Below, one piece after another: positions 1-7,094 of a stretch of DNA of 7,173 nt (positions within the stretch are counted from its first letter, which is position 1; each line of letters opens with the position of its first letter). The position numbers and the translations under genes are program-made. The stretch is from Actinomycetes bacterium (GTDB lineage: Bacteria > Actinomycetota > Acidimicrobiia > Acidimicrobiales > Bog-793): contig JAJYGM010000139.1 of the NCBI GenBank assembly GCA_021785095.1, positions 1 through 7,173 of the forward strand, written 5' to 3'. Below the pieces are notes generated by a model that searched no databases, was not told the origin of the DNA, and worked only from the letters and a program-made list of their open reading frames with translations.

Positions 1-993
1 GTCGAGCCCGATCGGCGACATGACCCGAACGAGAGCCTCGTCGGACACCCCCGCCTCGCGCAGCCGCGAGACTCGGTCGTCGTGGGTCCTTCGCGACCCC
101 ATCGCACCGAGGTACCCGACCCCGGTTTCGAGAGCGGCCACCAACGCCGGGACGTCGAACTTCGGGTCGTGCGTCAGGACGCAGACCGCGTCGCGCGGCC
201 CGAGCGACTCGCCCGTCGTCGCCAGGTAGCGCTCAGGCCGCGTCGCCACGACTTCGTCGGCCATCGGGAAGCGTGCTCTCGTCGCGAACACCGGGCGCGC
301 GTCGCACACCTCCACGTGGTACCCGAGGACCTTGGCCACCCGGGCGAGCGACGCGGTGAAGTCGACTGCGCCGAAGATCACCATGCGCGGGGGCGGCGCG
401 AACACCTCGAAGAACACCGACACCTCGCGCTGGCGCGCCTCACCGCGGCGCCCGTAGTGGCGAGTGTCCGAAAGTCCGCTCGCCAGCGCCCCCACCGCGT
501 CGCGACGGAGGACCGCGTCGAGCTCGGCCACTCCCAGCGTGCCCGACGAGGTCCCGTCGTCGCGCACGAGCATGCTCGCGCCGAGACGCACGCCGACGGA
601 ACCGGATTCCGTCTCGACAACCGTCGCGAGCGCCACGGGTTCCTCGGCCGCGAGAGCGTCACGGAGCTCTTCGTAGACATCCGGCAGTGCGGGATCGACG
701 AGCACGTGGAGGGTTCCCCCGCAGGTGAGCCCGACCGCGAACGCCTCGTCGTCCGAGTAGCCGTACGTGCGGCGCCGCGCGCCGCCCGACTGGAGCGCGT
801 CGAGCGCTTCGGTCACGACCGCCCCCTCGACGCAGCCCCCCGAGACCGACCCGGCGACGTCGCCACGCTCGTTCACGGCCATCGTCGCCCCAGGATCGCG
901 TGGGCCCGAGCCCTCGACCCCCACCACCCGGGCGGTGGCGACGCGTAAGCCCTCGCGCCGCCAACGCTCGATGTCCGCCAGGACCTCTTTCAT
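1..993 (-). CDS. coxF: CoxF-like XdhC-family molybdenum-enzyme maturation protein, C-terminus cut by window edge
   Basis: An uninterrupted 331-codon frame runs from ATG at 993 to the left edge, so the stop is outside the window. The N-terminal XdhC/CoxI domain (about residues 1-70) has the signature SVSGGCVE (49-56, Cys54), and a TCGG motif follows at 90-93 (Cys91). A C-terminal Rossmann-like XdhC_C domain begins at MVIFGAVDF (204-212) and continues with VEVCDARPVFAT, RFPMADEVV, THDPKFD and GYLGAMGSRRT. Family members bind molybdenum cofactor and help sulfurate or insert it into the hydroxylase; in cox clusters CoxF is an accessory gene for active-site assembly. The nucleotide-binding loop reads GAVDFTASL rather than a strict GxGxxA. 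The start is uncertain: ATG 993 fits the family N-terminus but has no clear Shine-Dalgarno, while an in-frame GTG at 1002 has GGAG nine bases upstream. Leu16 is a TTA codon, the only one I found in the window's genes. The gene lies 40 bp after coxE. Confidence 0.93.
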   Translation of the reverse strand, partial: MKEVLADIERWRREGLRVATARVVGVEGSGPRDPGATMAVNERGDVAGSVSGGCVEGAVVTEALDALQSGGARRRTYGYSDDEAFAVGLTCGGTLHVLVDPALPDVYEELRDALAAEEPVALATVVETESGSVGVRLGASMLVRDDGTSSGTLGVAELDAVLRRDAVGALASGLSDTRHYGRRGEARQREVSVFFEVFAPPPRMVIFGAVDFTASLARVAKVLGYHVEVCDARPVFATRARFPMADEVVATRPERYLATTGESLGPRDAVCVLTHDPKFDVPALVAALETGVGYLGAMGSRRTHDDRVSRLREAGVSDEALVRVMSPIGLD

Positions 994-1050
994 GCCGCCC
1001 ACTTCACGCCGCTCCGCCCTCTTTCATGCCGCTTCATGCCGCTCTCATGC
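984..1050 (-). repeat. Cluster of GCGGCATGAA repeats at the coxE/coxF junction
   Basis: On the plus strand TTCATGCCGC occurs at 989-998, 1023-1032 and 1033-1042, with a one-mismatch copy at 1003-1012 and a partial copy at 1046-1050. A longer perfect 15-bp copy pair covers 984-998 and 1018-1032. Read on the coding strand, this duplicates the start region of coxF (ATGAAAGAGG). The copies are 34 bp apart, so the second ATG (1027) is out of frame with coxF and opens a 7-codon frame ending at 1004. The block covers the last codons of coxE and the whole gap. It is probably a slippage product; a role in re-initiation is possible but not shown. Confidence 0.8.
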
Positions 1051-2230
1051 TCCCACGTCTCCTCCCTGCGGTTTCGCCGACCAGGAGGCGGGCCAGTGAC
1101 TCCAGTGACTCCACGGAGTGACCCTCCACGAAGTCGTCAACGTACGGCAGGGCCGCCGACATTCCGCGTACGAGCGGGGCGTAGCCCGGCGAGGCCTTCA
1201 GCGGGTTGACCCACACGATCCGGTGGGCGACCCTGGCGAGGCGGGCCATCTCCGAGCCGAGAACCGCCGGGTCTCCCCGGTCCCAGCCGTCGGAGAGCAT
1301 CACCACGACGGCCCCTCGTGCAAGCCCCCTGACCCCCCAGCGATCGTTGAATTCGGCGAGCGCGTCGCCGAGGCGGGTCCCTCCCGACCAATCGGGGACC
1401 AGGCGTCCGGCCGCGGTCATCGCGGCGTCGGGATCGTGCGCGGACAGCGCGCGGGTGACCCTCGTCAGCCTGGTGCCGATCGTGAAGGCCTCCACGCGGG
1501 GGCGTCCCGCCACCTCGACGTGGAGGAACCGGAGCAACATCCGGGCGTAGGACGCCATCGAGCCGCTCACGTCGCAGAGGAACACGATCCGCCGCGGCCG
1601 CTCCCCCGACTCCAACCACCGGCGCCGGAGCGGTTCGCCACCGGTGCGCAACGCTCCGCGGACCGTCCTCCTCAGGTCGGGCCAGTCCCCGCGACGCGGG
1701 GCCGGGCGGCGGCGGCGGGTCGCACGGCGCGGCCCCTCGACGCGCACGCGGTCCATCAGGCGCTGCGCCTCCGCGAGCTCCTCCGCGCTGCATTGCGCGA
1801 AGTCCTTCCGGCGCAGGACCTCCGTCGCGCTGTACCGCAGCTCACGTACCTGTTCGCGGTGCTCCTCTGGGTCGGGGTCAGGGGGCTTCCCTTCCGCCTC
1901 CACGTCGTCGTGAGCCAGCGTCACCGTCTCTACCGCGACCGGGCGCCGGCCGACCCACGTCTCACCCCGAAAGAAGGCGCGGAACGCCGCGTCGTAGACC
2001 TCCACGTCCTCGGGCCGGCGCACCAACGTCGCCCTCCCGGCCCAGTACACCGCGCACTCGCGGTCGACGCCCACCGCAGCGAGCGCCTGCGCGAAGTGAA
2101 TCGGCGCGCCCCCGGGAACGGTGAGGCCCGCCGCACGCAGAACCCGCACGAACGCGACGGGGAGGCGCGCCGGCTCGGCGAGGGCGCTGTGCGGCGATCC
2201 ACGAACCGCCGACACGTCGTCCAGGCTCAC
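1034..2230 (-). CDS. coxE: CoxE, von Willebrand factor A domain accessory protein
   Basis: This 398-aa protein of the VWA CoxE family is the usual partner of a MoxR ATPase. In cox operons CoxE works with CoxD in building or inserting the active site of the molybdenum hydroxylase. The N-terminal half (about 20-150) is the helical part typical of the family. An acidic stretch (108-130) and an arginine-rich linker (161-205, including LRRTVRGALRTGGEPLRRRW) follow. The VWA domain starts at RIVFLCDVSGSM. Its metal-ion-dependent adhesion site is complete: DxSxS at Asp220, Ser222 and Ser224, then Thr285 in SGGTRLGDAL and Asp314 in LSDGWDRGD. Near the C-terminus VESLESLA carries a small tandem repeat. 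The GTG start overlaps the coxD stop as GTGA (2227-2230). No strong ribosome site is visible, so expression probably depends on coupling to coxD. Another GTG five codons in is a less likely start. Confidence 0.95.
   Translation of the reverse strand: MSLDDVSAVRGSPHSALAEPARLPVAFVRVLRAAGLTVPGGAPIHFAQALAAVGVDRECAVYWAGRATLVRRPEDVEVYDAAFRAFFRGETWVGRRPVAVETVTLAHDDVEAEGKPPDPDPEEHREQVRELRYSATEVLRRKDFAQCSAEELAEAQRLMDRVRVEGPRRATRRRRPAPRRGDWPDLRRTVRGALRTGGEPLRRRWLESGERPRRIVFLCDVSGSMASYARMLLRFLHVEVAGRPRVEAFTIGTRLTRVTRALSAHDPDAAMTAAGRLVPDWSGGTRLGDALAEFNDRWGVRGLARGAVVVMLSDGWDRGDPAVLGSEMARLARVAHRIVWVNPLKASPGYAPLVRGMSAALPYVDDFVEGHSVESLESLARLLVGETAGRRRGSMRAA
1094..1111 (-). repeat. 9-bp tandem duplication inside coxE
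   Basis: The plus-strand unit CAGTGACTC occurs twice head to tail. It encodes the repeated tripeptide ESL-ESL near residues 374-379 of CoxE, outside the VWA metal site. It is in frame and probably neutral. Confidence 0.75.
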
Positions 2231-3198
2231 CCGGTCCGCTCGACGCCGGTCCGCTCGACGCCGGCGCGCTCCACCGCGGCGCGGGCGAGCGCCGCGATGC
2301 CGGCCTCCCGCACACGCTCTGCGTCTTCTTTGTACTTGACCGCCGCGCCGAGCGTCACGGCCACGCTCTTCTCGTCCAGTCCCCGAACCCCGAGCGCGGC
2401 GAGCGCCTGTGCCCAGTCGATGGTCTCTGCGACGCCCGGCGGCTTGTAGAGCCCGAGCGTCCTGATCCGCTCGACCGCCGCGGCCACCTGGCGGGCGAGC
2501 ACCGGCACCACCTCGGGCGCGCGGACGGTGACGATCTCCACCTCCCTCTCGAAGTCGGGGTGCTCGACCCAGTGGTAGAGGCAGCGCCGCTTCAGCGCGT
2601 CGGAGACGTCGCGGGTCCGGTTGGAGGTGATCACGACCACCGGCGGCACCACTGCATGGAAGGTGCCGAGCTCGGGCACCGTGACCGAGTAATCGGACAG
2701 CACCTCCAAGAGGAAGGCTTCGAACTCGTCGTCGGCGCGGTCCACCTCGTCGACGAGCAGCACCGGTGACGGCTGGTCCGCGGGTGCAGCAATCGCCGCG
2801 AGCAGGGGGCGCCGGACGAGAAAACGCTCCGAGTACAGCTCGTCCTCCACGGTGGCGAGCACCGGGCCATCACGCCCTTCGGCCAGTGCCTCCGCGGCAC
2901 GCAGGTGCAGCAGCTGCCGCGCGTAGTCCCACTCGTACACCGCCTGGCTCACGTCGATGCCCTCGTAGCACTGGACGCGGAGAAGCTCGCTCCCGCGCCA
3001 TCGCGCGAGCACCTTGGCGACCTCGGTCTTCCCGACGCCCGCTTCCCCCTCGAGCAACAGGGGACGACGGAGCGCGAGCGCGAGGAACACCACCGTCGCG
3101 AGCCCCTCGTCGGCGAGATAGCCGTGGGCGCGCAAGGCGCCGCGCACGTCGTCTGGACCGGCGGCCTCCCCTGAGGCGCCGGGGCTGCGTTCAGCCAC
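2227..3198 (-). CDS. coxD: CoxD, MoxR-type AAA+ ATPase
   Basis: This 323-aa AAA+ ATPase of the MoxR group acts with the VWA protein CoxE. In Oligotropha (Afipia) carboxidovorans CoxD is a chaperone-like ATPase needed for active-site cluster assembly of CO dehydrogenase. Visible elements are Walker A GEAGVGKT (51-58), Walker B VLLVDE (146-151) followed by VDRADDEFE, sensor 1 VVVITSN (Asn193), and the candidate arginine finger in SDALKRRC (Arg204/205). The motif LADEGLATVVFLALAL before Walker A is typical of this branch. The start is taken as GTG 3198: it overlaps the coxM stop by 8 bp, has GAGGAGG (3211-3217) 12 bases upstream, and gives a family-like N-terminus; longer versions only read back through coxM. 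The C-terminus ends in an odd low-complexity tail, VERAG-VERTG-VERTG (309-323), made by a 15-bp tandem repeat. The stop overlaps the coxE start. Confidence 0.95.
   Translation of the reverse strand: MAERSPGASGEAAGPDDVRGALRAHGYLADEGLATVVFLALALRRPLLLEGEAGVGKTEVAKVLARWRGSELLRVQCYEGIDVSQAVYEWDYARQLLHLRAAEALAEGRDGPVLATVEDELYSERFLVRRPLLAAIAAPADQPSPVLLVDEVDRADDEFEAFLLEVLSDYSVTVPELGTFHAVVPPVVVITSNRTRDVSDALKRRCLYHWVEHPDFEREVEIVTVRAPEVVPVLARQVAAAVERIRTLGLYKPPGVAETIDWAQALAALGVRGLDEKSVAVTLGAAVKYKEDAERVREAGIAALARAAVERAGVERTGVERTG
2231..2275 (-). repeat. 15-bp tandem repeat at the 3' end of coxD
   Basis: Two perfect plus-strand copies of CCGGTCCGCTCGACG (2231-2245 and 2246-2260) are followed by a degenerate third (2261-2275, four mismatches). 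In frame they encode three pentapeptides, VERAG, VERTG and VERTG, at the extreme C-terminus of CoxD, directly before the GTGA junction with coxE. A 15-bp unit leaves the frame intact, so copy number could vary without breaking either gene. Confidence 0.88.
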
Positions 3199-4018
3199 CT
3201 GCAGCGGTCGCCTCCTCGAGGGCACGGCGGACGAGCACCGTCGCGAGGTGGCGGCGGTACTCGGCGCTCCCCTGCAGGTCGCTCGGCGGCTCGAGCCCCT
3301 CTGGGGCACGCGCGGCCGCTTCCGCGATGCCCGCGCCCGCCGCGAGCGCCTCCTCGGTGCCCCGGGCGCGGACGGTCGTCGCCCCCATGTTCACCAGTGC
3401 GACACGAGCGCCGCCGTTCACGACCGCGGCCACCCCCACGATCGCCCAGTCCTGGGCCCGGCGGTTGAACTTCTGGAACGCCCAGCCCCCCGGTGCCTTT
3501 CGAACGCGGATCTCGGTGAGCATCTCGTCGGGGGCGAGCGCGGTCTCGAGGAATCCCCGGAAGAAGTCCCCGGCCCCCACCTCCCGCCTCCCGCGTGGAC
3601 CGTCGATCACCAGCACCCCGTCGAGGGCGAGCACGGCCGCGGGGAGGTCGGAAGCGGGATCGCCGTGCGCGAGCGAGCCGCCGATCGTGCCGCGGTGCCG
3701 GACCTGCGGGTCACCGACCTGCCCGGCCACGTGCGCGAGGAGCGGCACGTGCGCACGGGCGACGTCGGAGATCTCGACGTCGCGATGACGGGTCAACGCG
3801 CCGACGGCGACATGGTCGCCGGCGTCTCGCACGTAGGAGAGGCCGGGCACCCTGCCGACGTCCACGAGCACGGCCGGCGTCGCGAGTCGAAGCTTCATGA
3901 GCGGCAGGAGCGAGTGACCGCCGGCGAGGAGCTTCGTCGAGTCGGGGTCCTCGGAGAGCCAGCCGAGTGCCTGCTCCACGGAGTCGGCGCGGCGGTACTC
4001 GAAGCTCGCAGGGATCAT
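3191..4018 (-). CDS. coxM: CoxM, FAD-binding subunit of a form II CO dehydrogenase-like molybdenum hydroxylase
   Basis: This 275-aa medium flavoprotein subunit is of normal length for the family. It takes electrons from the [2Fe-2S] subunit onto FAD and passes them to the acceptor (in CO dehydrogenase, the respiratory chain). Both FAD pyrophosphate-binding motifs are present: AGGHS (32-36) and TIGGS (111-115, followed by LAHGDPASDLPA). The C-terminal CO_deh_flav_C domain runs from about 172 to 270. The start is ATG 4018, with a strong GGGAGG (4025-4030) six bases upstream; the ATG overlaps the coxL stop as ATGA (4015-4018). Its end overlaps coxD by 8 bp. In form I operons this subunit comes first (M-S-L); here it is last (S-L-M), as in form II loci. 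Confidence 0.95.
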   Translation of the reverse strand: MIPASFEYRRADSVEQALGWLSEDPDSTKLLAGGHSLLPLMKLRLATPAVLVDVGRVPGLSYVRDAGDHVAVGALTRHRDVEISDVARAHVPLLAHVAGQVGDPQVRHRGTIGGSLAHGDPASDLPAAVLALDGVLVIDGPRGRREVGAGDFFRGFLETALAPDEMLTEIRVRKAPGGWAFQKFNRRAQDWAIVGVAAVVNGGARVALVNMGATTVRARGTEEALAAGAGIAEAAARAPEGLEPPSDLQGSAEYRRHLATVLVRRALEEATAAGG

Positions 4019-6411
4019 CTGCCACCTCCCGTTCCTGGCGCCGAAGCGCCGATCGACCGCCACACACGCTCGGGCGTCACCGGCATCGCGATCTCCTCGA
4101 CGCCGAGGTGCGACAGCGCGTCCACGACCGCGTTCACCACTGCGGGCGTCGCCGCGATCGTGCCCGCCTCTCCGATGCCCTTCACCCCCATCGGGTTGGA
4201 CGGGCTCGGCGTGACCGTGCGGCCGAGCGAGAAGCTCGGCAGCTCGGACGCGGCGGGCACGAGGTAGTCCGTGAACGTCGTCGTGAGCAGATTGCCTTCG
4301 CCGTCGTAGACCGCCTCTTCGAAGAGTGCTTGCCCGACGCCTTGCACGATGCCGCCATGCACCTGTCCGTCGACGATGAGCGGGTTGATCTGGTTGCCGC
4401 AGTCGTCGACCGCCGCGTAGCGCACGAGGTCCACCTTCCCGGTCTCGGTGTCTACCTCTACCACGGCGACGTGGGTGCCGAACGGGAAGGTGAAGTTGGT
4501 CGGGTCGTAGGTGGCGGACGCCTCGAGGTTCGGCTCCATGCCCTCAGGCAGGTCGTGGGCGGTGAACGCCTCGAACGCGAGCGTGCCCAGCCCGATGGCG
4601 CTCGACGGCGAGCCCTGGACGCTGAACTGCCCGGCAGACAGCTCGAGGTCCTCGGGCGCCACCTCCAGGCGGTACGCGGCGAGGAGCCGGGCCTTGTCGA
4701 TCAAACGGTCCGCCGCGAGCGCGATCGCCGTCCCACCGACCGACAGTGAACGCGAGCCGTACGTGTCGAGGCCGAGCGGCGAGACCGCCGTGTCCGAGTG
4801 GAGGACCTCGACGTCCTCCGGCGAGACTCCGAGCTTGTCGGCGACGATCATCGACCACGACGTCATGTGCCCCTGGCCATGCGGGCTCGCGCCGGTCACC
4901 ACCTGCACCTTGCCGGTCGGCAGCATCCGGACGGTCGCGGCCTCCCACCCGCCTGCGACGTAGTTGAGCGATGCGAGGACTCTCGACGGCGCGAGCCCGC
5001 ACATCTCGACGTACGACGAGATGCCGACGCCCAGCAGTCTCGTCGCGCCCTCCCTTCGGCGGCGCGCCTGGGCTTCCCGCAGCTCCTCGTAGCCGATGAG
5101 CTCGAGGGCCGCGTCGAGCGCTGCCTCGTAGTTGCCGCTGTCGAAGACGAGGCCCGCCGGCGACGAGTACGGGAACTTGTCAGCTCGGATGAAGTTGCGC
5201 CTGCGCACCTCCTGCGGGTCGGCGCCGATCTTCCGAGCGAGCGCGTCGATCGCCCGCTCGATCGCGTAGGTCGCCTCGGGCCGCCCTGCACCGCGGTAGG
5301 CGTCGGTGGGCGTCTTGTTCGTGAAGACCCCCGTGCACGTGAACGCGTACGCGGGCACGTCGTAGACGCCGTGGTAGAGGAACGCGCCGAGCAGCGGCAC
5401 GCCTGGGGTGACGAGCTGGAGGTACGCACCCATGTCCGCGAGGAGCCGGACGCGCACCGCCGCGACGCGTCCTTCGGCGTCCGCGGCGAGCTCGATCTCC
5501 TGGACCTGCCCCCTCCCGTGGATGGTCGCCTGCGCGGCCTCGCTGCGCTCCTCGCTCCAGCGAACAGGCTTGCGGAGCCGCCTGGCGAGCGCGAGGCAGA
5601 GGAGCTCCTCCGCGTAGACGTCGAGCTTCGAGCCGAATCCGCCGCCGACCGAGGGTGCGACCACCCTGATCCGCTCTTCCGGAACACCCGCGGTGATCCC
5701 GAGCATCGTTCTCAGGATGTGGGGGATCTGCGTCGCCGAGTAGACGACGTACTCGCCGCCGAACGGCTGCGGCACGACGCACACCCCGCGTGGCTCCATC
5801 GCCGCGGGGATGAGCCGCTGCTGGACGTAGCGCTCCCTGACCGTGACGGCGGCGCCGGCGAAGGCGCGCTCGACCGCGGCGGCGTCGGGGACGAGCTCCC
5901 ACGTGTACGCACGGTTGGAAGCGAGGCCCGAGTGCGCGAGGACCCGGTCGCTCGCGGCGTCCTCGAGGTCCACCGCGGCCGGCAGCTCCTCGTACGCGAC
6001 GGCGACTGCCGCCGCGGCGTCCTGCGCCTCGGCCTGGGAGCTCGCCACCACGGCGGCGACCGCGTCGCCCACGTAGCACACCTCGTCGACCGCGACGGGG
6101 AGGTGCGACGGGGCCTGCATGTCGGCGGTGACCGGCCATGCGCAGGGCATCGGCGAGCTCCACTCCCCGGCGAGCTCTGCGCCGCTGAAGGCGGCGACGA
6201 CGCCGGGCGACGCGAGCGCGCCCGAGAGGTCGACGGAGGTGACGCGCGCGTGGGCGTACGGGCTCCGCACCACGACCATGTGGAGCGCCCCGGGGACGAC
6301 GAGGTCGTGCACGTAGCGGGCTTCGCCGCTCAGCAGCGCGGGATCCTCCCGACGGAGCATCCTCGTGCCGACGACCCCGGCGGCGGGACCGTCGACGAGG
6401 GTGGAGCTCAT
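4015..6411 (-). CDS. coxL: CoxL, molybdopterin-binding large subunit, form II (AYRGAGR type)
   Basis: This 798-aa catalytic subunit belongs to the xanthine oxidase/CO dehydrogenase family and is full length. The N-terminal Ald_Xan_dh domain (about 20-145) includes [17 protein letters not shown] and RSPYAHARV. The Mo-cofactor domains carry GGGFGSK (256-262), the active-site loop AYRGAGR (371-377), QGHMT (513-517), and GVKGIGEAG (742-750) with the invariant catalytic glutamate Glu748. True form I CO dehydrogenase has AYxCSFR, whose cysteine binds copper bridged to molybdenum; here Gly374 sits in its place. The enzyme is therefore form II: a molybdenum hydroxylase whose CO activity is uncertain and whose substrate could instead be a small aldehyde, purine or N-heterocycle. 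ATG 6411 is chosen because it overlaps the coxS stop as ATGA and has GGGAG (6422-6426) ten bases upstream. Reading further back to 6588 only copies coxS in another frame. Confidence 0.95.
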   Translation of the reverse strand: MSSTLVDGPAAGVVGTRMLRREDPALLSGEARYVHDLVVPGALHMVVVRSPYAHARVTSVDLSGALASPGVVAAFSGAELAGEWSSPMPCAWPVTADMQAPSHLPVAVDEVCYVGDAVAAVVASSQAEAQDAAAAVAVAYEELPAAVDLEDAASDRVLAHSGLASNRAYTWELVPDAAAVERAFAGAAVTVRERYVQQRLIPAAMEPRGVCVVPQPFGGEYVVYSATQIPHILRTMLGITAGVPEERIRVVAPSVGGGFGSKLDVYAEELLCLALARRLRKPVRWSEERSEAAQATIHGRGQVQEIELAADAEGRVAAVRVRLLADMGAYLQLVTPGVPLLGAFLYHGVYDVPAYAFTCTGVFTNKTPTDAYRGAGRPEATYAIERAIDALARKIGADPQEVRRRNFIRADKFPYSSPAGLVFDSGNYEAALDAALELIGYEELREAQARRRREGATRLLGVGISSYVEMCGLAPSRVLASLNYVAGGWEAATVRMLPTGKVQVVTGASPHGQGHMTSWSMIVADKLGVSPEDVEVLHSDTAVSPLGLDTYGSRSLSVGGTAIALAADRLIDKARLLAAYRLEVAPEDLELSAGQFSVQGSPSSAIGLGTLAFEAFTAHDLPEGMEPNLEASATYDPTNFTFPFGTHVAVVEVDTETGKVDLVRYAAVDDCGNQINPLIVDGQVHGGIVQGVGQALFEEAVYDGEGNLLTTTFTDYLVPAASELPSFSLGRTVTPSPSNPMGVKGIGEAGTIAATPAVVNAVVDALSHLGVEEIAMPVTPERVWRSIGASAPGTGGGR
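4025..4030 (-). promoter_or_regulatory. Ribosome binding site of coxM inside the coxL end
   Basis: GGGAGG lies six bases before ATG 4018, within the last codons of coxL. It supports the short coxM start and suggests direct initiation in addition to coupling through the ATGA overlap. Confidence 0.8.
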
Positions 6412-6881
6412 GGCGCGAGCGCTCCCGGCCGAGCCGCCGCGAGCGTGGCCTTGACGATGTTGTGGTAGCCGGTGCAGCGGCACAGGTTGCCTTCGAGCCC
6501 CTCGCGCACCTCGGCCTCCGTCGGATCCGGGTGCTCCTTCAGGAAGGACGCGACGGCCATCACCATGCCGGGCGTGCAGAAACCGCACTGAAGTCCGTGG
6601 TGCTGGCGGAACGCCTCTTGGATCGGATGGAGAACGCCGTCAGGAGAGGCCATCCCCTCGATGGTCGTGATCTCTTCGCCGTCCGCCTGCGCGGCGAGCA
6701 TCGTGCACGACTTCACCGATTCCCCGTTGAGGAGCACCGTGCACGCACCGCACGAGGTGGTGTCGCAGCCGACATTGGTCCCCGTGAGGCCGAGGACCTC
6801 ACGCAGGTAGTAGACGAGGAGCATCCGCGCCTCCACGTCGTGAGACTCGGTCTTGCCGTTCACCGTCACCGTCACCTGCAT
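6408..6881 (-). CDS. coxS: CoxS, [2Fe-2S] small subunit
   Basis: This 157-aa iron-sulfur subunit carries electrons from the molybdenum site in CoxL to FAD in CoxM. The N-terminal plant-ferredoxin-like domain binds one cluster through Cys39, Cys44, Cys47 and Cys59 ([16 protein letters not shown]). The helical C-terminal domain binds the second through Cys99, Cys102, Cys134 and Cys136 ([10 protein letters not shown] and [12 protein letters not shown]). All eight ligands are present and the length is normal. The start is ATG 6881: it has AGGAGGAGGT (6888-6897) close upstream and gives the typical [10 protein letters not shown] beginning. An in-frame ATG at 6974 would add 31 atypical residues and has a poorer ribosome site. 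It is the first gene of the cox unit here and shares an ATGA with coxL. Confidence 0.96.
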   Translation of the reverse strand: MQVTVTVNGKTESHDVEARMLLVYYLREVLGLTGTNVGCDTTSCGACTVLLNGESVKSCTMLAAQADGEEITTIEGMASPDGVLHPIQEAFRQHHGLQCGFCTPGMVMAVASFLKEHPDPTEAEVREGLEGNLCRCTGYHNIVKATLAAARPGALAP

Positions 6882-6887
6882 GAGCCG

Positions 6888-6897
6888 ACCTCCTCCT
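6888..6897 (-). promoter_or_regulatory. Strong ribosome binding site of coxS
   Basis: The coding strand reads AGGAGGAGGT, with the GGAGGT part six bases before ATG 6881. It is one of the best ribosome sites in the window and decides the start against the in-frame ATG at 6974. Confidence 0.85.
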
Positions 6898-7018
6898 GCC
6901 CGTCCGTCTACCGTCCGCGGGCCGTAGGCCAGCGCGTCGCCCCTGCACTGCCGCGGAGTGCGGGGCTCCGTCATCTTCGCACCGCCGCGACCTCGATGCT
7001 GCCACGGACGCGCCCCCT

Positions 7019-7080
7019 GCGCGCCAGTCGCCCCCTGACCGGTCGCCCTGCGCGCCAGTCGCCCCCTGACCGGTCGCCCT
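7019..7080. repeat. Two perfect 31-bp tandem repeats upstream of coxS
   Basis: Copies at 7019-7049 and 7050-7080 are identical, and the first 7 bases of a third copy follow (7081-7087). Each contains the 8-bp perfect palindrome GACCGGTC (7037-7044 and 7068-7075). The 31-bp period is close to three helical turns, which would place the palindromes on the same face of the DNA. It lies just after the moaD stop and about 140 bp ahead of coxS. It could be a duplicated operator or a simple slippage duplication; the sequence does not decide. Confidence 0.85.
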
Positions 7081-7094
7081 GCGCGCCGCCCGAC

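Larger units (their letters stand above)
6882..7094. other. 213-bp gap between moaD and coxS
   Basis: This is the only sizeable non-coding stretch. Its moaD-side half holds the 31-bp tandem repeat; the coxS-proximal end holds the ribosome site. I see no convincing -35/-10 pair, no hairpin with a T-run, and no tRNA or other RNA gene. If the cox unit has its own promoter, this is where it should lie; it may also be a leader of a longer moaD-cox transcript. Confidence 0.6.

Noticed and set aside
3199..3309. Longer CoxD starting inside coxM at 3309
   Set aside because: The added residues are low-complexity Arg/Ser/Ala sequence from coxM in another frame. GTG 3198 fits the family better.
4015..6411. 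True form I CO dehydrogenase large subunit
   Set aside because: The diagnostic AYxCSFR loop is absent; the sequence has AYRGAGR, and the subunit order is S-L-M, not M-S-L.
4798..6468. Long plus-strand open frame (556 codons) opposite coxL, with similar long plus-strand frames at 82-948, 1118-2449, 2766-3788 and 3248-4267
   Set aside because: These are antisense shadows caused by high GC. Their translations are rich in Arg, Ala and Gly with no recognisable domain, while the opposite strand encodes complete conserved proteins.
6412..6588. Longer CoxL starting within coxS
   Set aside because: The extra 59 residues are coxS read in another frame. ATG 6411 forms an ATGA junction and starts the normal domain.
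6882..6974. A 31-residue N-terminal extension of CoxS from ATG 6974
   Set aside because: The extension is not family-like and has a weak ribosome site. ATG 6881 has an excellent one and gives the standard N-terminus.
7019..7087. CRISPR array or plasmid iterons
   Set aside because: There are only two copies directly abutting with no spacers, and no Cas or replication genes nearby.
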